Assembly (NCBI GenBank): GCA_963795715.1
Contig: CAWCIY010000002.1
Coordinates: 1,116,001-1,180,000 of the forward strand
Length of the DNA stretch: 64,000 nucleotides
DNA from: JAFEDN01 sp963795715
GTDB taxonomy: Bacteria > Pseudomonadota > Gammaproteobacteria > Coxiellales > Coxiellaceae
Direction of reading: 5' to 3'
The stretch's first letter is position 1, and the number at the start of each line of letters is the position of its first letter. The translations under genes and the position numbers were made by a program. This document shows positions 49,104-60,000 of the stretch, one piece after another. Under the pieces are notes generated by a model. The model was given only the letters and a program-made list of their open reading frames with translations, did no database searches and was not told where the DNA came from.

Positions 49104-49598
49104 TTATGCAGACAAGCTGGCTTTTACCGTCTCCACATTTTTTTGAGAGGCGGAAATAGCTTTCTTTAGAAACCCATCGGTGATCGATTGCAATCCCCAG
49201 GGAATGGAAGTATCTTTTTCATAGGCTTTTTCTAATTCAGCCATTACCTTTGGAACAAAATGTACAAAATGCAGGGCAAAGGTTGTTTCATAATGGTTAC
49301 CCTTTGTCATCACCACAGGACAACCTTTCTTTCCTTTGATCTCTGTAAATGAATTGATATCTTTATGTAAAGAGTTCAAAAGAGTCACAACTCGGAATGC
49401 AGTGTTTTCCTGGTTTGGTAATTGCTTTAACTCCAAAAATATTTTATTAAGTGTTTCCTGATAATGTTGATAGTAAACTGTTTGTTTTGGTTTTTCGTCT
49501 TCAGTCTTTTTCTCTTCATCTTTTTGCAATATATCTGTTAACCTTTTCCAAGCACTTAAAATACCCGCTAAATGTGTATAGGGTTGCGGAAATTTCAT
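49104..49598 (-). CDS. Hypothetical soluble protein
   Basis: A 164-aa, mainly helical, Lys/Glu-rich protein without signal or membrane segment. No family is recognised. Segments such as YHLAGILSAWKRL-like and LHFVHFVPKVMAELEKAYEKD suggest amphipathic helices. It has its own transcription direction, converging on the MDR pair. The roughly 160 bp upstream (49599-49760) shows nothing beyond AT-rich sequence. Confidence 0.6.
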   Translation of the reverse strand: MKFPQPYTHLAGILSAWKRLTDILQKDEEKKTEDEKPKQTVYYQHYQETLNKIFLELKQLPNQENTAFRVVTLLNSLHKDINSFTEIKGKKGCPVVMTKGNHYETTFALHFVHFVPKVMAELEKAYEKDTSIPWGLQSITDGFLKKAISASQKNVETVKASLSA

Positions 49599-49760
49599 AT
49601 ATTTCTACCTTTATGATTTCAAAATTTATCAACAATGATAAATTAGCAAAGAAATATTAAAAAAGTCTTAAATTCTAAACAATATAGCAAATCAACCAGC
49701 CTGGAAATTTCATATCTCAGAGTCATTAACATCTAGAACTGTTTGTTTCCAGGGTAGATG

Positions 49761-50006
49761 TTACTCATCTATCTCATTTTGGTAGAGCATGTAGTGCCCC
49801 ATCGCCAATTCCAGCAGATCGTGCAGTAAAGACAAATACTGATGCCGTGAGCCCATGGGCAACGATGAAATATCGAAGCCATGGGTGCAGACTAGCAACA
49901 TTGCTTTAATCTTTTCCAAACAATCTTGAACGATATCGGCAGGGGGTAAACCCTGATGGGAAGACAAGACGAAATCCGAATTATCGGATACAATGCGCTT
50001 AACCAT
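49761..50006 (-). CDS. Small hypothetical protein (81 aa)
   Basis: Read from ATG 50006, with AGGAGA about 8 bases upstream. The pattern PPADIVQDCLEKIKAMLLVCTHGFDISSLPMGSRHQYLSLLHDLLELAMGHY resembles small helical proteins of the DUF3077 kind, but I would not insist. The 5' end is 35 bp from the 5' end of the group II intron, so its promoter region may be interrupted or replaced by the intron. Confidence 0.6.
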   Translation of the reverse strand: MVKRIVSDNSDFVLSSHQGLPPADIVQDCLEKIKAMLLVCTHGFDISSLPMGSRHQYLSLLHDLLELAMGHYMLYQNEIDE

Positions 50007-50569
50007 GATCAACTCTCCTTGAGTTTAGTTGGTTGTGGCCGTGCGACGTGAGGTTGTTTTATTGATTGTTTCTACCTAAGAGATCAAGGTGAGAAACCGG
50101 TTGTTTCGCCAACCGTTTCCTACCCGAACATGCGATCCCGGCGACGGGATGGTGTGAAGCTCCGGGGACAACGAAGCCGTGGGATTAAACAAGCTACCCG
50201 ATAAGATTTTTCGTGAGGAAATCTAAAATCCCTAATATCCATGGGATGAGGCGCCAGGAAGAATGGCATGGTTAATGTAATGTAAATCTTCGTAACTATC
50301 GTAAGCAACAAACAGCTAAAGGATATTGGTAAGCTGTAGCCAAAAGGCAAGAAGTCAGGATAAGAGCTGACCACTCTCTTATCGCGAATGTTGAACTTCC
50401 GGTGGATAGAAGAAACCTAAACCATTTCGTCAATAAAATAGAACATGTCAAATCTGTTGATCTCCTTTGAGCCAGGGAAAGCAAACCGTAAGGTGCGCCG
50501 AAAGGTCAGCAGAATTAGGAGGATGAACGAAGCGAATGCCACCCGGTAATAGGATGGATAGGGATTGAG

Positions 50570-50599
50570 TTTTTTTTTTGAAAAAAAAAAAAAAAAAAA
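50570..50599 (+). repeat. T10-G-A19 homopolymer pair in the intron
   Basis: Ten T (50570-50579), one G and nineteen A (50581-50599). The two runs could pair as an A-U stem in the intron RNA. They sit about 70 bp before the IEP start, at the domain III/IV border, and are very prone to slippage. Confidence 0.85.
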
Positions 50600-50670
50600 T
50601 AATATCATCCCGCGCGAAAGCGCTGCCCAAGTTCATCTGGTTCTTATAACGAGAAGGATTCGAAAACCGA

Positions 50671-51078
50671 ATGAAAGCAGGTACGCAGGATAGGAGTAAC
50701 CCTGGAGTTGCTGACGCGGCCTCACAACGTGATATACCTTGGCATCATATTCATTGGCGTCAAGCGCATAAAACGGTGAATCGGCTTCAATCCCGCATCG
50801 TTTCGGCATTGCAGGAAGGCAATCATCGTAAAGTCCGCGCTTTACAGATCCTTCTGACAAAATCGTTATCCGCAGCTGCAATGGCTGTGAGACAGGTGAC
50901 CGAAAATACAGGAAAAAGAACGCCCGGTATTGATCAGGAAGTTTGGAAAACCAACAACCAAAAAGCCGAAGCCATCAGTCGGATTCGCGCCAGTCGATAT
51001 CGAGCTAAACCCCTTCGTCGAATCTATATCCCTAAACCCGGCAAGGACGAAAAACGTCCCTTGAGTATCCCGACGGTG
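50671..51078 (+). pseudogene. ltrA: Group II intron maturase, N-terminal part (split)
   Basis: This is the RT-0/RT-1 portion of the intron-encoded protein. HHIHWRQAHKTVNRLQSRIVSALQEGNHRKVRALQILLTKS and TGKRTPGIDQEVW are standard, ending RRIYIPKPGKDEKRPLSIPTV. The family continues with DRAMQALYL-type sequence, found at 54027. The frame runs six more bases into the inserted element and stops. The product as it stands lacks the polymerase active site and cannot support splicing or retrohoming. Confidence 0.9.
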
Positions 51079-51081
51079 ACT

Positions 51082-53178
51082 TCATAATACACCTCCTTCA
51101 ATTTTATTTTGGGATTTTGATCGCGCAATAGCAATTTTGGTTGAATTTTCAACTATCCTCCTAAGTTCAAGCTCTTTTTCTGGTCCAATAAATAACCAGA
51201 ACTTCAAGCCGCTGCGTCGCTTGCTAATCATACCACGTTCAATCCAGTCATAAATCACATACTGGCTCACGTTAAATTTTTCGGCGGCTTCCTTGACGGA
51301 TATCTCTCCTTCTTTTTGCCGTCGTGGCGCAGGGATTTTATGCTTAAATCGAATCCATTGAACACCCTCTATCGTAAAAGAATTTCCCTTATTGGTTTTC
51401 AATCCCATTTGATTAAATTGCCCAACAATTTGCTGATCAGTCATCGTCAATGCTAATTGCCGGACTTGTTCAATCAACTCAGGAGAATGACGCCATTTTT
51501 CATGTGATTTTTGAGGTAATTCTACTTCTATGCTTTCCGTGGCTCCACCTTGCCAGCGAATATGCAATGTGCTTTTTCTAGCGTTAATTAATTTCTCTAC
51601 CGTAATATCTTTAATAAGCAGTCGCAAAATACGTTTACGATCTTTTGAACTGGTAGAATCAGCATTCCAGAGAACACTAAAATCTTTGGCTAATGCCACA
51701 ATATTTTCCTTGTGTTGTTTTATTTGAATGAGCGCATTTTTTTCTTGATATTCAGCATATTTCTTATGAATTTCTTCCAGCGCTATTAACGATTCATTCC
51801 AACGTTTTTCAAGGGTTGCGGCGACTAGTCGATTAGACGGATCGACTTCCTCATAACGTCGTTGGGCGATTTGCACTTCATAATCTGCTCTGTCGATCTT
51901 CATTTTCCACTGTTTTTCTAGAGACTTCGCCTCTTTGTTCCAATTCTTCAAATGCTTTAATTGCAATATCAATTTGATTCGAATTCATGACGGTTAATAT
52001 TTTTTTTGAAATAGTTTGATCTAATGGAGTAGCTAATACAGAAAGACAGGATTTAAGATGAACACCATTACGTTTTTGCCAATTACACTGATAAGCAGGG
52101 CGAATCCCATTATGATCCGTATAACGCACAGTCAGCCGATAACCACAACGACCACAGATTAATAATCCTTGTAATAAAGCATGTCCTTCTCTTGCCGCTG
52201 TAGAGGTTAGGTTTTCTAATCCGTTCGTTTTATTTTTTTCAAGGCTCTTTTGATTATTTAAATAGTCTTCCCAAGAAATATAGCCTTCATGATGATCTTT
52301 TATCATGACATGCCATTTATCCATCGGCAAACACTGAGTGGTTATTTGTAATTGACCGGTACTCGATAATTTTTTATTAAAGCGATGACGTCCATATACA
52401 TAAACACCCGCATAATTAGGGTTTTTTATGACACCTAATACTCGAGAATCCGTCAATGTTCCCCATATTAATTTTCCTTTCCAAGCTCCACCGTAGGCAC
52501 GTTTAGGAAATAAAATTTCATTCTCATCTAAAGTATTTAACTACTGCATAAGCAGCTGCCTCTCTCTTTAAATACTTTAAATAACAACTGAATAACGTGG
52601 CGCACTTGTTCATCACAATCAATATAATGTGACCTTCTTCGTTATAGCATAATCCTATTGGCAAAGGTGATCGCAACTCACCTTTTTTAGCTTTATTCAT
52701 TTTCCCTCCCTGGAGGCGCGCGCGAATAAAATGCAGCTCGGCTTGCGACATGGTTCCCTTGATTCCCAACAACAATTGGTCGTTGAAATCGGCAGGATTG
52801 TAACAACCATCTTCGTCGATAATCAATGTATTCGTTAATCGCACATAATTCCAATAAACGATGCCAATCGGTACAAGACCGTGATAGTCGAGAAGCTTCC
52901 AAAGCAAAGACTGCTCCGACTTTCCCCATCGAAACATCCGCTACGAGCAATTTGAAATCTTCGCGGTGATTCGCTTGACTGCCCGACAATCCTAAATCCC
53001 CATCCAATATTTTGATCGCTTGTTGAGGCCATCCCATCTGCTGTGCCTTGTCTCGAAGAGCATATTGGCGCTGAGTACTTTCCTGATTGAAGCGTACTTG
53101 TGCCATCGTCGATTGCCGAAGGTAAATATACGCTGGTTTGGCCGTGTGTTGGGGTTGAATTTTGGTTTCTATCATCAT
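51082..53178 (-). pseudogene. Serine recombinase, broken by three frameshifts
   Basis: Four consecutive frames make up one roughly 690-aa large serine recombinase. The resolvase domain (AYIYLRQSTMAQV, catalytic Ser; LGLSGSQ; EASRLSR) is in 53178 to about 52850. Frame 2 (TNTLIIDEDGCYNPADFNDQLLLGIKGTMSQAELHF) ends at 52524. Frame 3 carries the recombinase domain (VLGVIKNPNYAGVYVYGR) and the zinc ribbon (LICGRCGYRLTV...YQC), to about 51890. Frame 4 has a coiled coil and a C-terminal HTH-like segment (AEKFNVSQYVIYDWIERGMI). Each junction is repaired by a single base, for example removing an A in GCGATTAAC near 52845. Confidence 0.85.
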
Positions 53179-53280
53179 GATTCAGTTTCTCCCTTTGAGT
53201 AGATATCATTTTATTTTTGTCCAAATAGTCTTGTAGCATATTCGCTACAATGATGGCGGCATGAGCCGTATTCAATGATG

Positions 53281-53661
53281 TCAGGGAGGATGAATCCATT
53301 TCAGATACTCTAATTTCCTTTTTAAAAATTGACTTTTCGTAACAATAGCTCGCGATTGATATCGCTGATTTCTCCTATAATTGCTTGGGCTTTTCGATAA
53401 TTTTCTAACGCCTCTTCGACGATTACCTTGTTTTCCATAGACACGTAGATTAAAACAGTCTCTTGCATCCGGTATACTGACAGAAAGGTAATAAGTCGGC
53501 CCATGCTTGCTCCCTTCGTTGCAATGGCAATTGGTTTTCCCACACTGTTTGTACCTTTCGATGAGTGACCCTCGCATCATATTTTCTTCGATGCTTTGTA
53601 AGTTCTTTGTATAAGCGTTCCTTCTCTTTTGACGTAGATGAGTGGAAGTAAAATTTTTCAT
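53281..53661 (-). pseudogene. Small Cys-motif protein of the recombinase element, frameshifted
   Basis: The conserved core RGSLIERYKQCGKTNCHCNEGSKHGPTYYLSVS is the C-G-K-x-x-C-x-C motif of short proteins that accompany such recombinases (DUF6788-like, from memory). After about residue 75 the expected continuation, MENKVIVEEALENYRKAQAIIGEISDINREL, is found in another frame (to 53322), so the gene has a 1-nt frameshift near 53440. It might act as an accessory DNA-binding factor; function is unknown. Confidence 0.6.
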
Positions 53662-53715
53662 AAATACCTGGACAGTTGTTAAACTGTCCAGATTCTACTA
53701 TGAAATTTTCATAAT

Positions 53716-54028
53716 TCAATTTCTATTTTTTTGTTGGTTAACTGGTTTTAAAGTAGAGATCAAATCAGCCAATTGTTGAAGATGTGTAAAAGACAAAATA
53801 GGCGGGTGTTCAGATAACGATTGCAAAGGATTGATATCAGCCTGATCAGTCCATTCTCGAGGAATACCAAAGGTACCTTGAAGGGATCCTTGCAAACTTA
53901 AAATGTCTTCATTGTACCTCTTTAAAGAAAGAATCTTAAATTTCTGACCTCTTAAAGGATGAAAAGGATGAGTAATGGTTGCCCATCCCGAAGATTGACT
54001 GTACTGATGTGCAGTTAGCTTTGACCGT
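53716..54028 (-). CDS. DUF5372-like protein of the recombinase element
   Basis: The segment ITHPFHPLRGQKFKILSLKRYNEDILSLQG followed by GTFGIPREWTDQADINPL and LTHLQQLADLISTL-like sequence matches small proteins (DUF5372) that are regularly encoded next to large serine recombinases. Inside the element the frame has no ATG/GTG/TTG before ITHPFHP; the open frame continues into the maturase gene to a Met at 54075. The start is therefore unresolved, and insertion may have cut its 5' end. Confidence 0.55.
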
Positions 54029-55334
54029 GCCGTGCATGGTGGACAGAGCGAAACAAGCCTTACATCTATTAGCATTAGATCCGATTGCGGAATACTATGC
54101 GGATTTAAACTCCTATGGTTTTCGCAAGAAAAGATCCACAGCCGATGCTATTGAGGCTTGTCGAATCTGTCTTTTCAGGAAAAACTCTGCAAAATGGGTC
54201 CTGGAAGGTGACATCAAAGGCTGTTTTGACAACATCTCGCACACGTGGTTAATGAAATGGATTCCGATGAATAAACGAGTACTCGCACAATGGTTAAAGG
54301 CGGGATATATCGATCAGAAAACTTTCTATGAAACCGATCTCGGGACTCCCCAGGGGGGTATAGCGTCACCGGTATTGGCTAACCTAACGCTGGATGGATT
54401 AGAAGCTCAAATTAAGCTTCAATTCAAAAAACAGAAGGTCAATGTCATCCGCTACGCCGACGATTTTATCATCACCGGAGAATCAAAAGAACTCCTGGAA
54501 AATAAAATCAAACCCGCTGTGGAAAAATTTTTGCAGATCAGAGGACTCTCTCTATCTCAGAAAAAGACCCATATCACCCACATGGAAGAAGGATTCGATT
54601 TTCTTGGCTTCAATCTTCGCTGGATGAAAGACCAGCTCGTCATCAAACCAGCGAAAGCGAAGGTGAAAGCAGTGCTCGCCAAAATCAGGCTAACATTGCG
54701 CAAAGGTTTACACCGACAACCAGGAGATATCATTAGTCAACTCAATCCTATTATTAGAGGATGGGGTAACTATTATCGCCACTGTTGCTGTTCTCGAACA
54801 TTCTGCTACCTCGATCATCAAATCTGGCAAGCGCTTTGGCGTTGGGCGATGAGAAGACATCCCGGCAAAGGCAAAAGATGGGTCAAAGATAAATACTTTA
54901 AGAAAACACACAGAACAGCCTGGGATTTCTGCGGAAAATCGTTCGAAGGGCTTCCCATTTATCTCACTATGGCCCGGTCTGTTCATCACAAAAAGCATAT
55001 CAAAATCCGTCAGGAAGCCAATCCTTACGATCCTCAATATGCCCAGTATTTTGAACAACGCCGCCGGAATACGACTGATATTCCAGATAGAAAACTTCTA
55101 AGAAATCTATGGCTTGAACAAAAGGGATTATGCCCACTCTGCCAAACGGTAATCACACAACAGTCTGGATGGCATATGCATCACATCATACATCGGAGTC
55201 GCCAAGGCAAAAACACTCAAGAAAATCTGGTCTTGTTGCACCCAATGTGTCATGATCAATGGCATCTACGCGATAGCGAGAGCAAAGCCGGGCTTTCCAG
55301 GAAAGTCTTTAAGAGCTTGAGCCGTATGCAGTGA
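54027..55334 (+). pseudogene. ltrA: Group II intron maturase, C-terminal part (RT, X, HNH)
   Basis: It continues the maturase frame from GTG 54027: DRAKQALHLLALDPIAEYYADLNSYGFRKKRSTADAI (RT-2/3), VLEGDIKGCFDNISH (RT-3, catalytic Asp), TPQGGIASPVLANL (RT-4), YADDFIITG (RT-5 active site), SQKKTHITH and GFDFLGF (RT-6/7). The X/maturase domain follows, and the C-terminal endonuclease is a Cys-paired HNH: CPLCQ, HMHHIIHRSRQGKN, LLHPMCHDQWH. This half is undamaged, so the loss of function is due to the insertion alone. Confidence 0.92.
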
Positions 55335-55353
55335 AAGTTGCACGTACGGTTCT
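55319..55353 (+). ncRNA. Group II intron domain V
   Basis: GAGCCGTATGCAGTGAAAG followed by TTGCACGTACGGTTCTT folds into the 34-nt domain V hairpin with GAAA tetraloop, the catalytic core of the ribozyme. It overlaps the last codons of the maturase. Confidence 0.9.
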
Positions 55354-55394
55354 TAGGGGACGGGGTCACGGTAACGTGATCTTGTTACCCGACA

Positions 55395-55478
55395 GTCCTG
55401 CTGCGGTGTTCTAGCACTGCTGCGGGACGCTACGAAAGTCTCCATCTTAGCGCCCTGTTCTGGATGCAAGGTGGAGAC
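55395..55478 (+). other. Two hairpins in the 3' exon flank of the intron
   Basis: 55395-55428 (GTCCTGCTGCGGTG against CACTGCTGCGGGAC, with wobble pairs) and 55438-55478 (GTCTCCATCTT against AAGGTGGAGAC) form adjacent stems directly after the intron. The second precedes ATTTCCTTA and may be a terminator. The rest, up to 55644, is AT-rich with no gene. Confidence 0.5.
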
Positions 55479-55644
55479 ATTTCCTTAAGTACGTACATTA
55501 ACAAAACTTTTCAAATAGTTCAATATTCATAATTCAGTTTATTAGCTTTCAAAAAAAAATATTTTTATTCAACATTCCCTAGAATTACATTGCAAAATTT
55601 AACTTTGCTATTTATAATTTTTTATACAAAAATGGAGAATCGAC

Positions 55645-56469
55645 ATGGCGCGCTATCTTGATCCGAAAGTGGATGTAGTTTTTAAAAAAATCTTTGGTCA
55701 GCACCCTCATTTGTTGAGGAGTTTTCTAAACGCTGTACTGCCTTTGCCGGAAGGAACCTGGATAGAGTCATTGGAGTATTTAAGCAGTAAGCAAACCCCA
55801 GAAATTCCGGTATTTAAAACCACGGTAGTGGATGTAAAATGTAAAGACCAGATGGGCAGAATATTCATTGTAGAGATGCAAATTCAATGGACGGATGCAT
55901 TTAAGCAGCGGTTGTCGTTTGGAGCCAGCACTGCTTACGTGCGCCAACTGAAGCATGGAGAGGATTATAATTTATTAAAGCCGGTTTACGGTTTAGGATT
56001 GTTAGCCAGTGTCTTTGATAAAGAAACTCCGCAGTGGTATCACCATTATAAATTAGTGAATATCGGCCAGCCGGAACGAGAGATCAAGCATTTACAGTTA
56101 GTATTTATTGAACTGCCGAAATTTAAACCGGCGTCCTTTCAGGAAAAAAAACTGCAAGCGCTCTGGTTAAGCTTTATGTCCGAATTAAATGATGAGACCC
56201 AAACTATTCCTGAAGAATGGTTAAATGAGCCGGAAATTGCAGAAGCAGTACAACTAAGCCGGCAATCAGCTTATACAAAATCAGAATTGCAAGCGTATGA
56301 TAAATATTGGGATGCAGTAAGTACAGAAAAAACTCTAATTTCAGGGGCTTATCATGAAGGTAGGCATGAAGAAAAAGTACTTATTGCTCGAAAACTATTA
56401 TTGTCTGGTATGAAAAAAGACGAAGTTTTGGCAATAACCGGTTTATCACTTCAAGATTTAGAAACCTGA
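55645..56469 (+). CDS. Rpn-family recombination-promoting nuclease (PD-(D/E)XK transposase-like)
   Basis: A 274-aa protein. ARYLDPKVDVVFKKIFGQHPHLLRSFLNAVLP is the standard N terminus. The nuclease core is seen as VVDVKCKDQMGRIFIVEMQIQW, giving the D-x(n)-E-x-Q pattern. The C-terminal KLLLSGMKKDEVLAITGLSLQDLE is the usual helix-turn-helix-like tail. Rpn proteins are DNA endonucleases that promote recA-independent recombination and are often multi-copy. AATGGAG precedes the ATG. Intact. Confidence 0.92.
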   Translation: MARYLDPKVDVVFKKIFGQHPHLLRSFLNAVLPLPEGTWIESLEYLSSKQTPEIPVFKTTVVDVKCKDQMGRIFIVEMQIQWTDAFKQRLSFGASTAYVRQLKHGEDYNLLKPVYGLGLLASVFDKETPQWYHHYKLVNIGQPEREIKHLQLVFIELPKFKPASFQEKKLQALWLSFMSELNDETQTIPEEWLNEPEIAEAVQLSRQSAYTKSELQAYDKYWDAVSTEKTLISGAYHEGRHEEKVLIARKLLLSGMKKDEVLAITGLSLQDLET

Positions 56470-56544
56470 TAGGTTTCCCTATTTCCACCCACAGTATGTT
56501 ATAACTCGAAAGGATTTCTATGCAATATTTGCATTCCCGTCTCA

Positions 56545-56955
56545 TCAGGTAATGTTTCGCAGTTCTAAAGGCAATCGTTGAACACGGCCATTTAAACCAA
56601 TACAAACTATTTGAGTATTTATTTGCGTCAGTTTGATATTGGCTTTCTCGATGGATTGATCGAACTCAATGGCAGCTCCACTGATGGAAATCACTTTGCT
56701 AGCAACGATCAGATTATCATCTAATTTTGCTGGAGCTATATACTCAATCAAGCAGCGGCGGACTACAAAGGAAATACCAGTGGATTCACGCAATTGCTTT
56801 TGATCAATTCCTAATTGCCGCAACATTTCGGTTCTGGCTCGCTCCGCAAATTTCAAATAATTCGCATGATAAACAATCCCGACTGCATCGGTATCCTCGT
56901 AATAAATCCGCACCGGGTAAAAATAAGATTTGTTTTCTGGGGGGTTTTTCGACAT
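56545..56955 (-). CDS. ybgC: Acyl-CoA thioesterase, YbgC/4HBT family
   Basis: A 136-aa hot-dog-fold thioesterase. FYPVRIYYEDTDAVGIVYHANYLKFAERARTEMLRQLG is the YbgC signature with the catalytic Asp (EDTDAVG) and His/Asn; SFVVRRCLIEYIAPAKLDD follows. Elsewhere the gene precedes tolQRAB-pal, acting on short-chain acyl-CoA or acyl-ACP; here no tol genes adjoin, and the neighbour is the Aas fusion, divergently transcribed. The start at 56955 has GGGAGA upstream. Confidence 0.9.
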   Translation of the reverse strand: MSKNPPENKSYFYPVRIYYEDTDAVGIVYHANYLKFAERARTEMLRQLGIDQKQLRESTGISFVVRRCLIEYIAPAKLDDNLIVASKVISISGAAIEFDQSIEKANIKLTQINTQIVCIGLNGRVQRLPLELRNIT

Positions 56956-57095
56956 CTTTTCTCCCGAATGCGATTTTACTAACTTATTCTTGCTATTACA
57001 ATAAAATTGCAGTATAAATTAATCATCCAAATATATTGAACAGTGTTTAAATTTGAGCTAAACTACTTTTACATAAAACATTTTAGGAATAGCTT

Positions 57096-60000
57096 ATGAA
57101 GATCTCAAAAATCAACGGTTTTACCCCCTATTTGGCCATTGTTTTCTTCAACGCCTTTGTAGATTTAGGACATAAAATTTTAATTCAGAACACTTTGTAC
57201 AGAACTTTAAATGCCTCCCAATTTACTACTTGGTCGGCGATTATTAACGCGCTGATTTTAATACCTTACATCTTATTATTTACTCCTTCTGGTTTTGTCG
57301 CCGATTATTTTTCCAAAACCAAGGTCTTGAGGGTGACTGCTTTGGCGGTTATACCCGCGACAATTCTAATAACGGTTTGTTATTTCCTGGGCTTATTTTG
57401 GTGCGCTTTCAGTTTAACACTTTTGTTAGCTATTCAAAGCGCCTTCAATTCACCTGCAAAATATGGCTTTATTAAAGAAATTTTTGGCAAAGATAACATT
57501 GCTGAAGCCAATGGCTTAGTGCAGACAGTAGCCATTATTGCTATTTTAGCTGGCACTTTTGCTTTTACCCTGCTCTTCACTTTTTTCCTTTCACACAAAG
57601 GATTTACTCATTCAACTCCCGCCACAGCAGCCCAATTGTTAAAAGCTTTTGCGCCCTGCGGTTTTTTATTAATTATTGCCGCCAGCGCTGAAGCTTGGTT
57701 GACTTTCCTTCTTCCAATAAAACCTCCTGCGGATGCGGGTTCAAACTATCTTTTACGAAATTATTTTACCGGCAAAAACCTGCATGGCAATTTAAAAAGT
57801 CTAAACGGCAACTCAGTGATCCTAACCTGTATTTTTGGCTTATCCCTCTTTTGGGGGATCAACCAAGTATTGCTGGCAAGCTACGGAGCCTATCTAAAAG
57901 AATTTGTTACCAGCGCCAGCGAGATTTATATCAATGGGGCCTTGGCTATTGGTGGTATCGGCATATTTTTTGGAGCGTTTTATGCTGGACGAATCTCCCG
58001 GGGATTTATTGAAACAGGTGTTATCCCAATCGCAGCAGTTGGAATGAGTTTAGGTCTGCTTTTATTAGCTTTTATCACCAACAAAACCAGTATTCTATTG
58101 TTATTTTTCGGCTATGGTTTCTTTGGCGGATTATTGATCGTGCCTTTAAATGCCTTAATTCAATACCATGCCCAATCTAAAAATCTTGGCACCGTCCTGG
58201 CCAGCAATAACTTTGTGCAAAATATTTTTATGCTGGCCTTCCTCATTCTTACAGTAGTTGGCGCTAATGCAGGTCTAAATTCTCGAATGAGTTTAATTAT
58301 TCTATTTTTATTGGCTTTGATCGGCAGTATTTATGCTTTAAAGCGTTTACCGCAATCGTTAGTTCGCTATCTTATTTTTTTCTTTGTTTCCAAATTTTAT
58401 AAAGTCAAAGTAGAGGGTTTAAATAACTTACCTTCTAGCGGCGGGGTTTTATTGCTGGGAAATCACACCAGCTTTCTTGATTGGGCCTTGTTACAAATTG
58501 CTTGCCCTAGACCGCTTCATTTTGTGATTGACCGGCAGTTTTATGAAACCTGGTATTTAAAACTATTTCTTAAAGCAGCAGGAGCCATTCCCATTTCCAA
58601 AGGAGGCAGCAAAGGAGCCATTGAAGCAATCGAAAACGCTTTAAAATCAGGCCAGGTAGTCGCTTTATTCCCTGAAGGTTATATCAGCCGCAATGGCCAG
58701 CTGGGCACATTTCAAAAAGGCTTTGAAAAAGCGGTGGCGGGAACCAATGCAGTGATTGTGCCTTTTTACATTCATGGTTTATGGGGCACAATGGTTTCAT
58801 ATGCCACTCGTCAGTACAAAACAACGAGTGGACGACACTTTCGAACAATCAGTGTCAGCTATGGTCCTTCCTTACCTGCTGAAGCAACTGCAGCCACTGT
58901 AAAACAAGCTGTTTTTAATTTATCTATTAAGGCTTGGCAAAATTACAGCGATACCTTAAAAAGCACCGCAGTGGAATGGCTCCGGCGAGCCAAAAGCAAA
59001 GGCGCTGAATTAGCGATCGCTGATTCTTCTGGAAAAAAAATTTCTAACCAGCAACTAATCGCTCTTGTTTGGTATTTAATAGCTGAACTAAAATCCAACT
59101 TAAAGACTGAGTCCAATATAGGTATCCTATTGCCTCCCGGCATAGGCGGCGCTGCTACCAATTTAATGGTGTGGGGGCTCAACAAAACCGCGGTAAATTT
59201 AAACTATACTGCTGGTAAAAACGCTATAATTCAAGCTTGTGAACAAGCTGAAATTAAAATAGTGATTTCTTCACGTTTATTTTTAAACCGTCTCAGCAAA
59301 AAAGGGTTTGCTAGCGAAGAAATACTAGCCGATAAACAGGTTTTTTATTTGGAAGATTTATTACAAAAAAGCAAGTTTGCTATTTTTTCTAGGCTTATTC
59401 TAAGCAAAATACTACCTTTCTCTCTTTTAAAATATTTTGTTCTGAGCTCTGGTCAAAGTATTCATCATGTTGGTGTCATTTTATTTAGCAGTGGTAGTGA
59501 AGGCAAACCCAAAGGAGTTGAATTAACTCATCGAAACTTATTAATTAATGCCAAACAGGTATCTAGTATTGCAAATATAGAAACAAAGGATGTTATTTTA
59601 AGTTGCTTGCCTTTATTTCATGCTTTTGGCCTTACTGTAACTACGATTTTGCCCTTAGTAGAGGGTATCCCAATGGCCTGCCATCCAGATCCTAGAGACG
59701 CCGTTGAGATTGGCAAACTGGTTTTTAATTACCAAGTGAGTTTTATGGCAGCTACTTCCACATTCCTTAATTTTTATTGCCGCAATCATCGCCTGCATCC
59801 CTTACTGTTCAAAAGCTTACGTTTAGTCATTGCAGGAGCAGAAAAATTATCACCTCAAGTCCGGGACGCGTTTAAACAAAAATTTGGGATTGATGTTTTC
59901 GAGGGTTATGGTGCAACCGAAGTGGCTCCCGTAGCCAGCACAAATCTGAACGATATTATCAATCCGGATGACTTACATTTACATGTGTCCAATAAAATTG

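Larger units (their letters stand above)
51077..54028 (-). mobile_element. Decayed serine-recombinase (resolvase-type) element inside the intron
   Basis: About 2.95 kb replaces a single continuous GTG in the maturase frame: GACGGTG/ACTTCAT on the left, TTTGACCGTG/CCGTGC on the right. A shared GTG at both junctions fits the 2-bp-core crossover of serine integrases/transposases; no long inverted repeats are present. It contains, on the minus strand, a DUF5372-like gene, a small Cys-motif gene and the recombinase, all co-oriented. Several frameshifts indicate that it is inactive. Confidence 0.75.
50041..55393 (+). mobile_element. Group IIB-type intron, maturase gene split by a second element
   Basis: The 5' end GTGCGAC at 50041 matches the GUGYG consensus. 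About 600 nt of structured domain I-III sequence follow, then the IEP gene in domain IV. Domain V is at 55319-55353 and a domain VI-like stem reaches CCCGAC near 55393. The maturase frame is broken between 51078 and 54027 by a serine-recombinase element, so the intron is about 2.4 kb without it. The exact 3' end and exon-binding sites are not verified. Confidence 0.85.

Noticed and set aside
50041..50670. Several short minus-strand open frames in the 5' part of the intron
   Set aside because: This is structured group II intron RNA (domains I-III) with frames occurring by chance; the proteins have no plausible composition.
55395..55478. Integron attC site as the intron target
   Set aside because: The hairpins resemble attC in outline, but neither the RYYYAAC nor the GTTRRRY core sites are visible and no integrase or cassettes are near.
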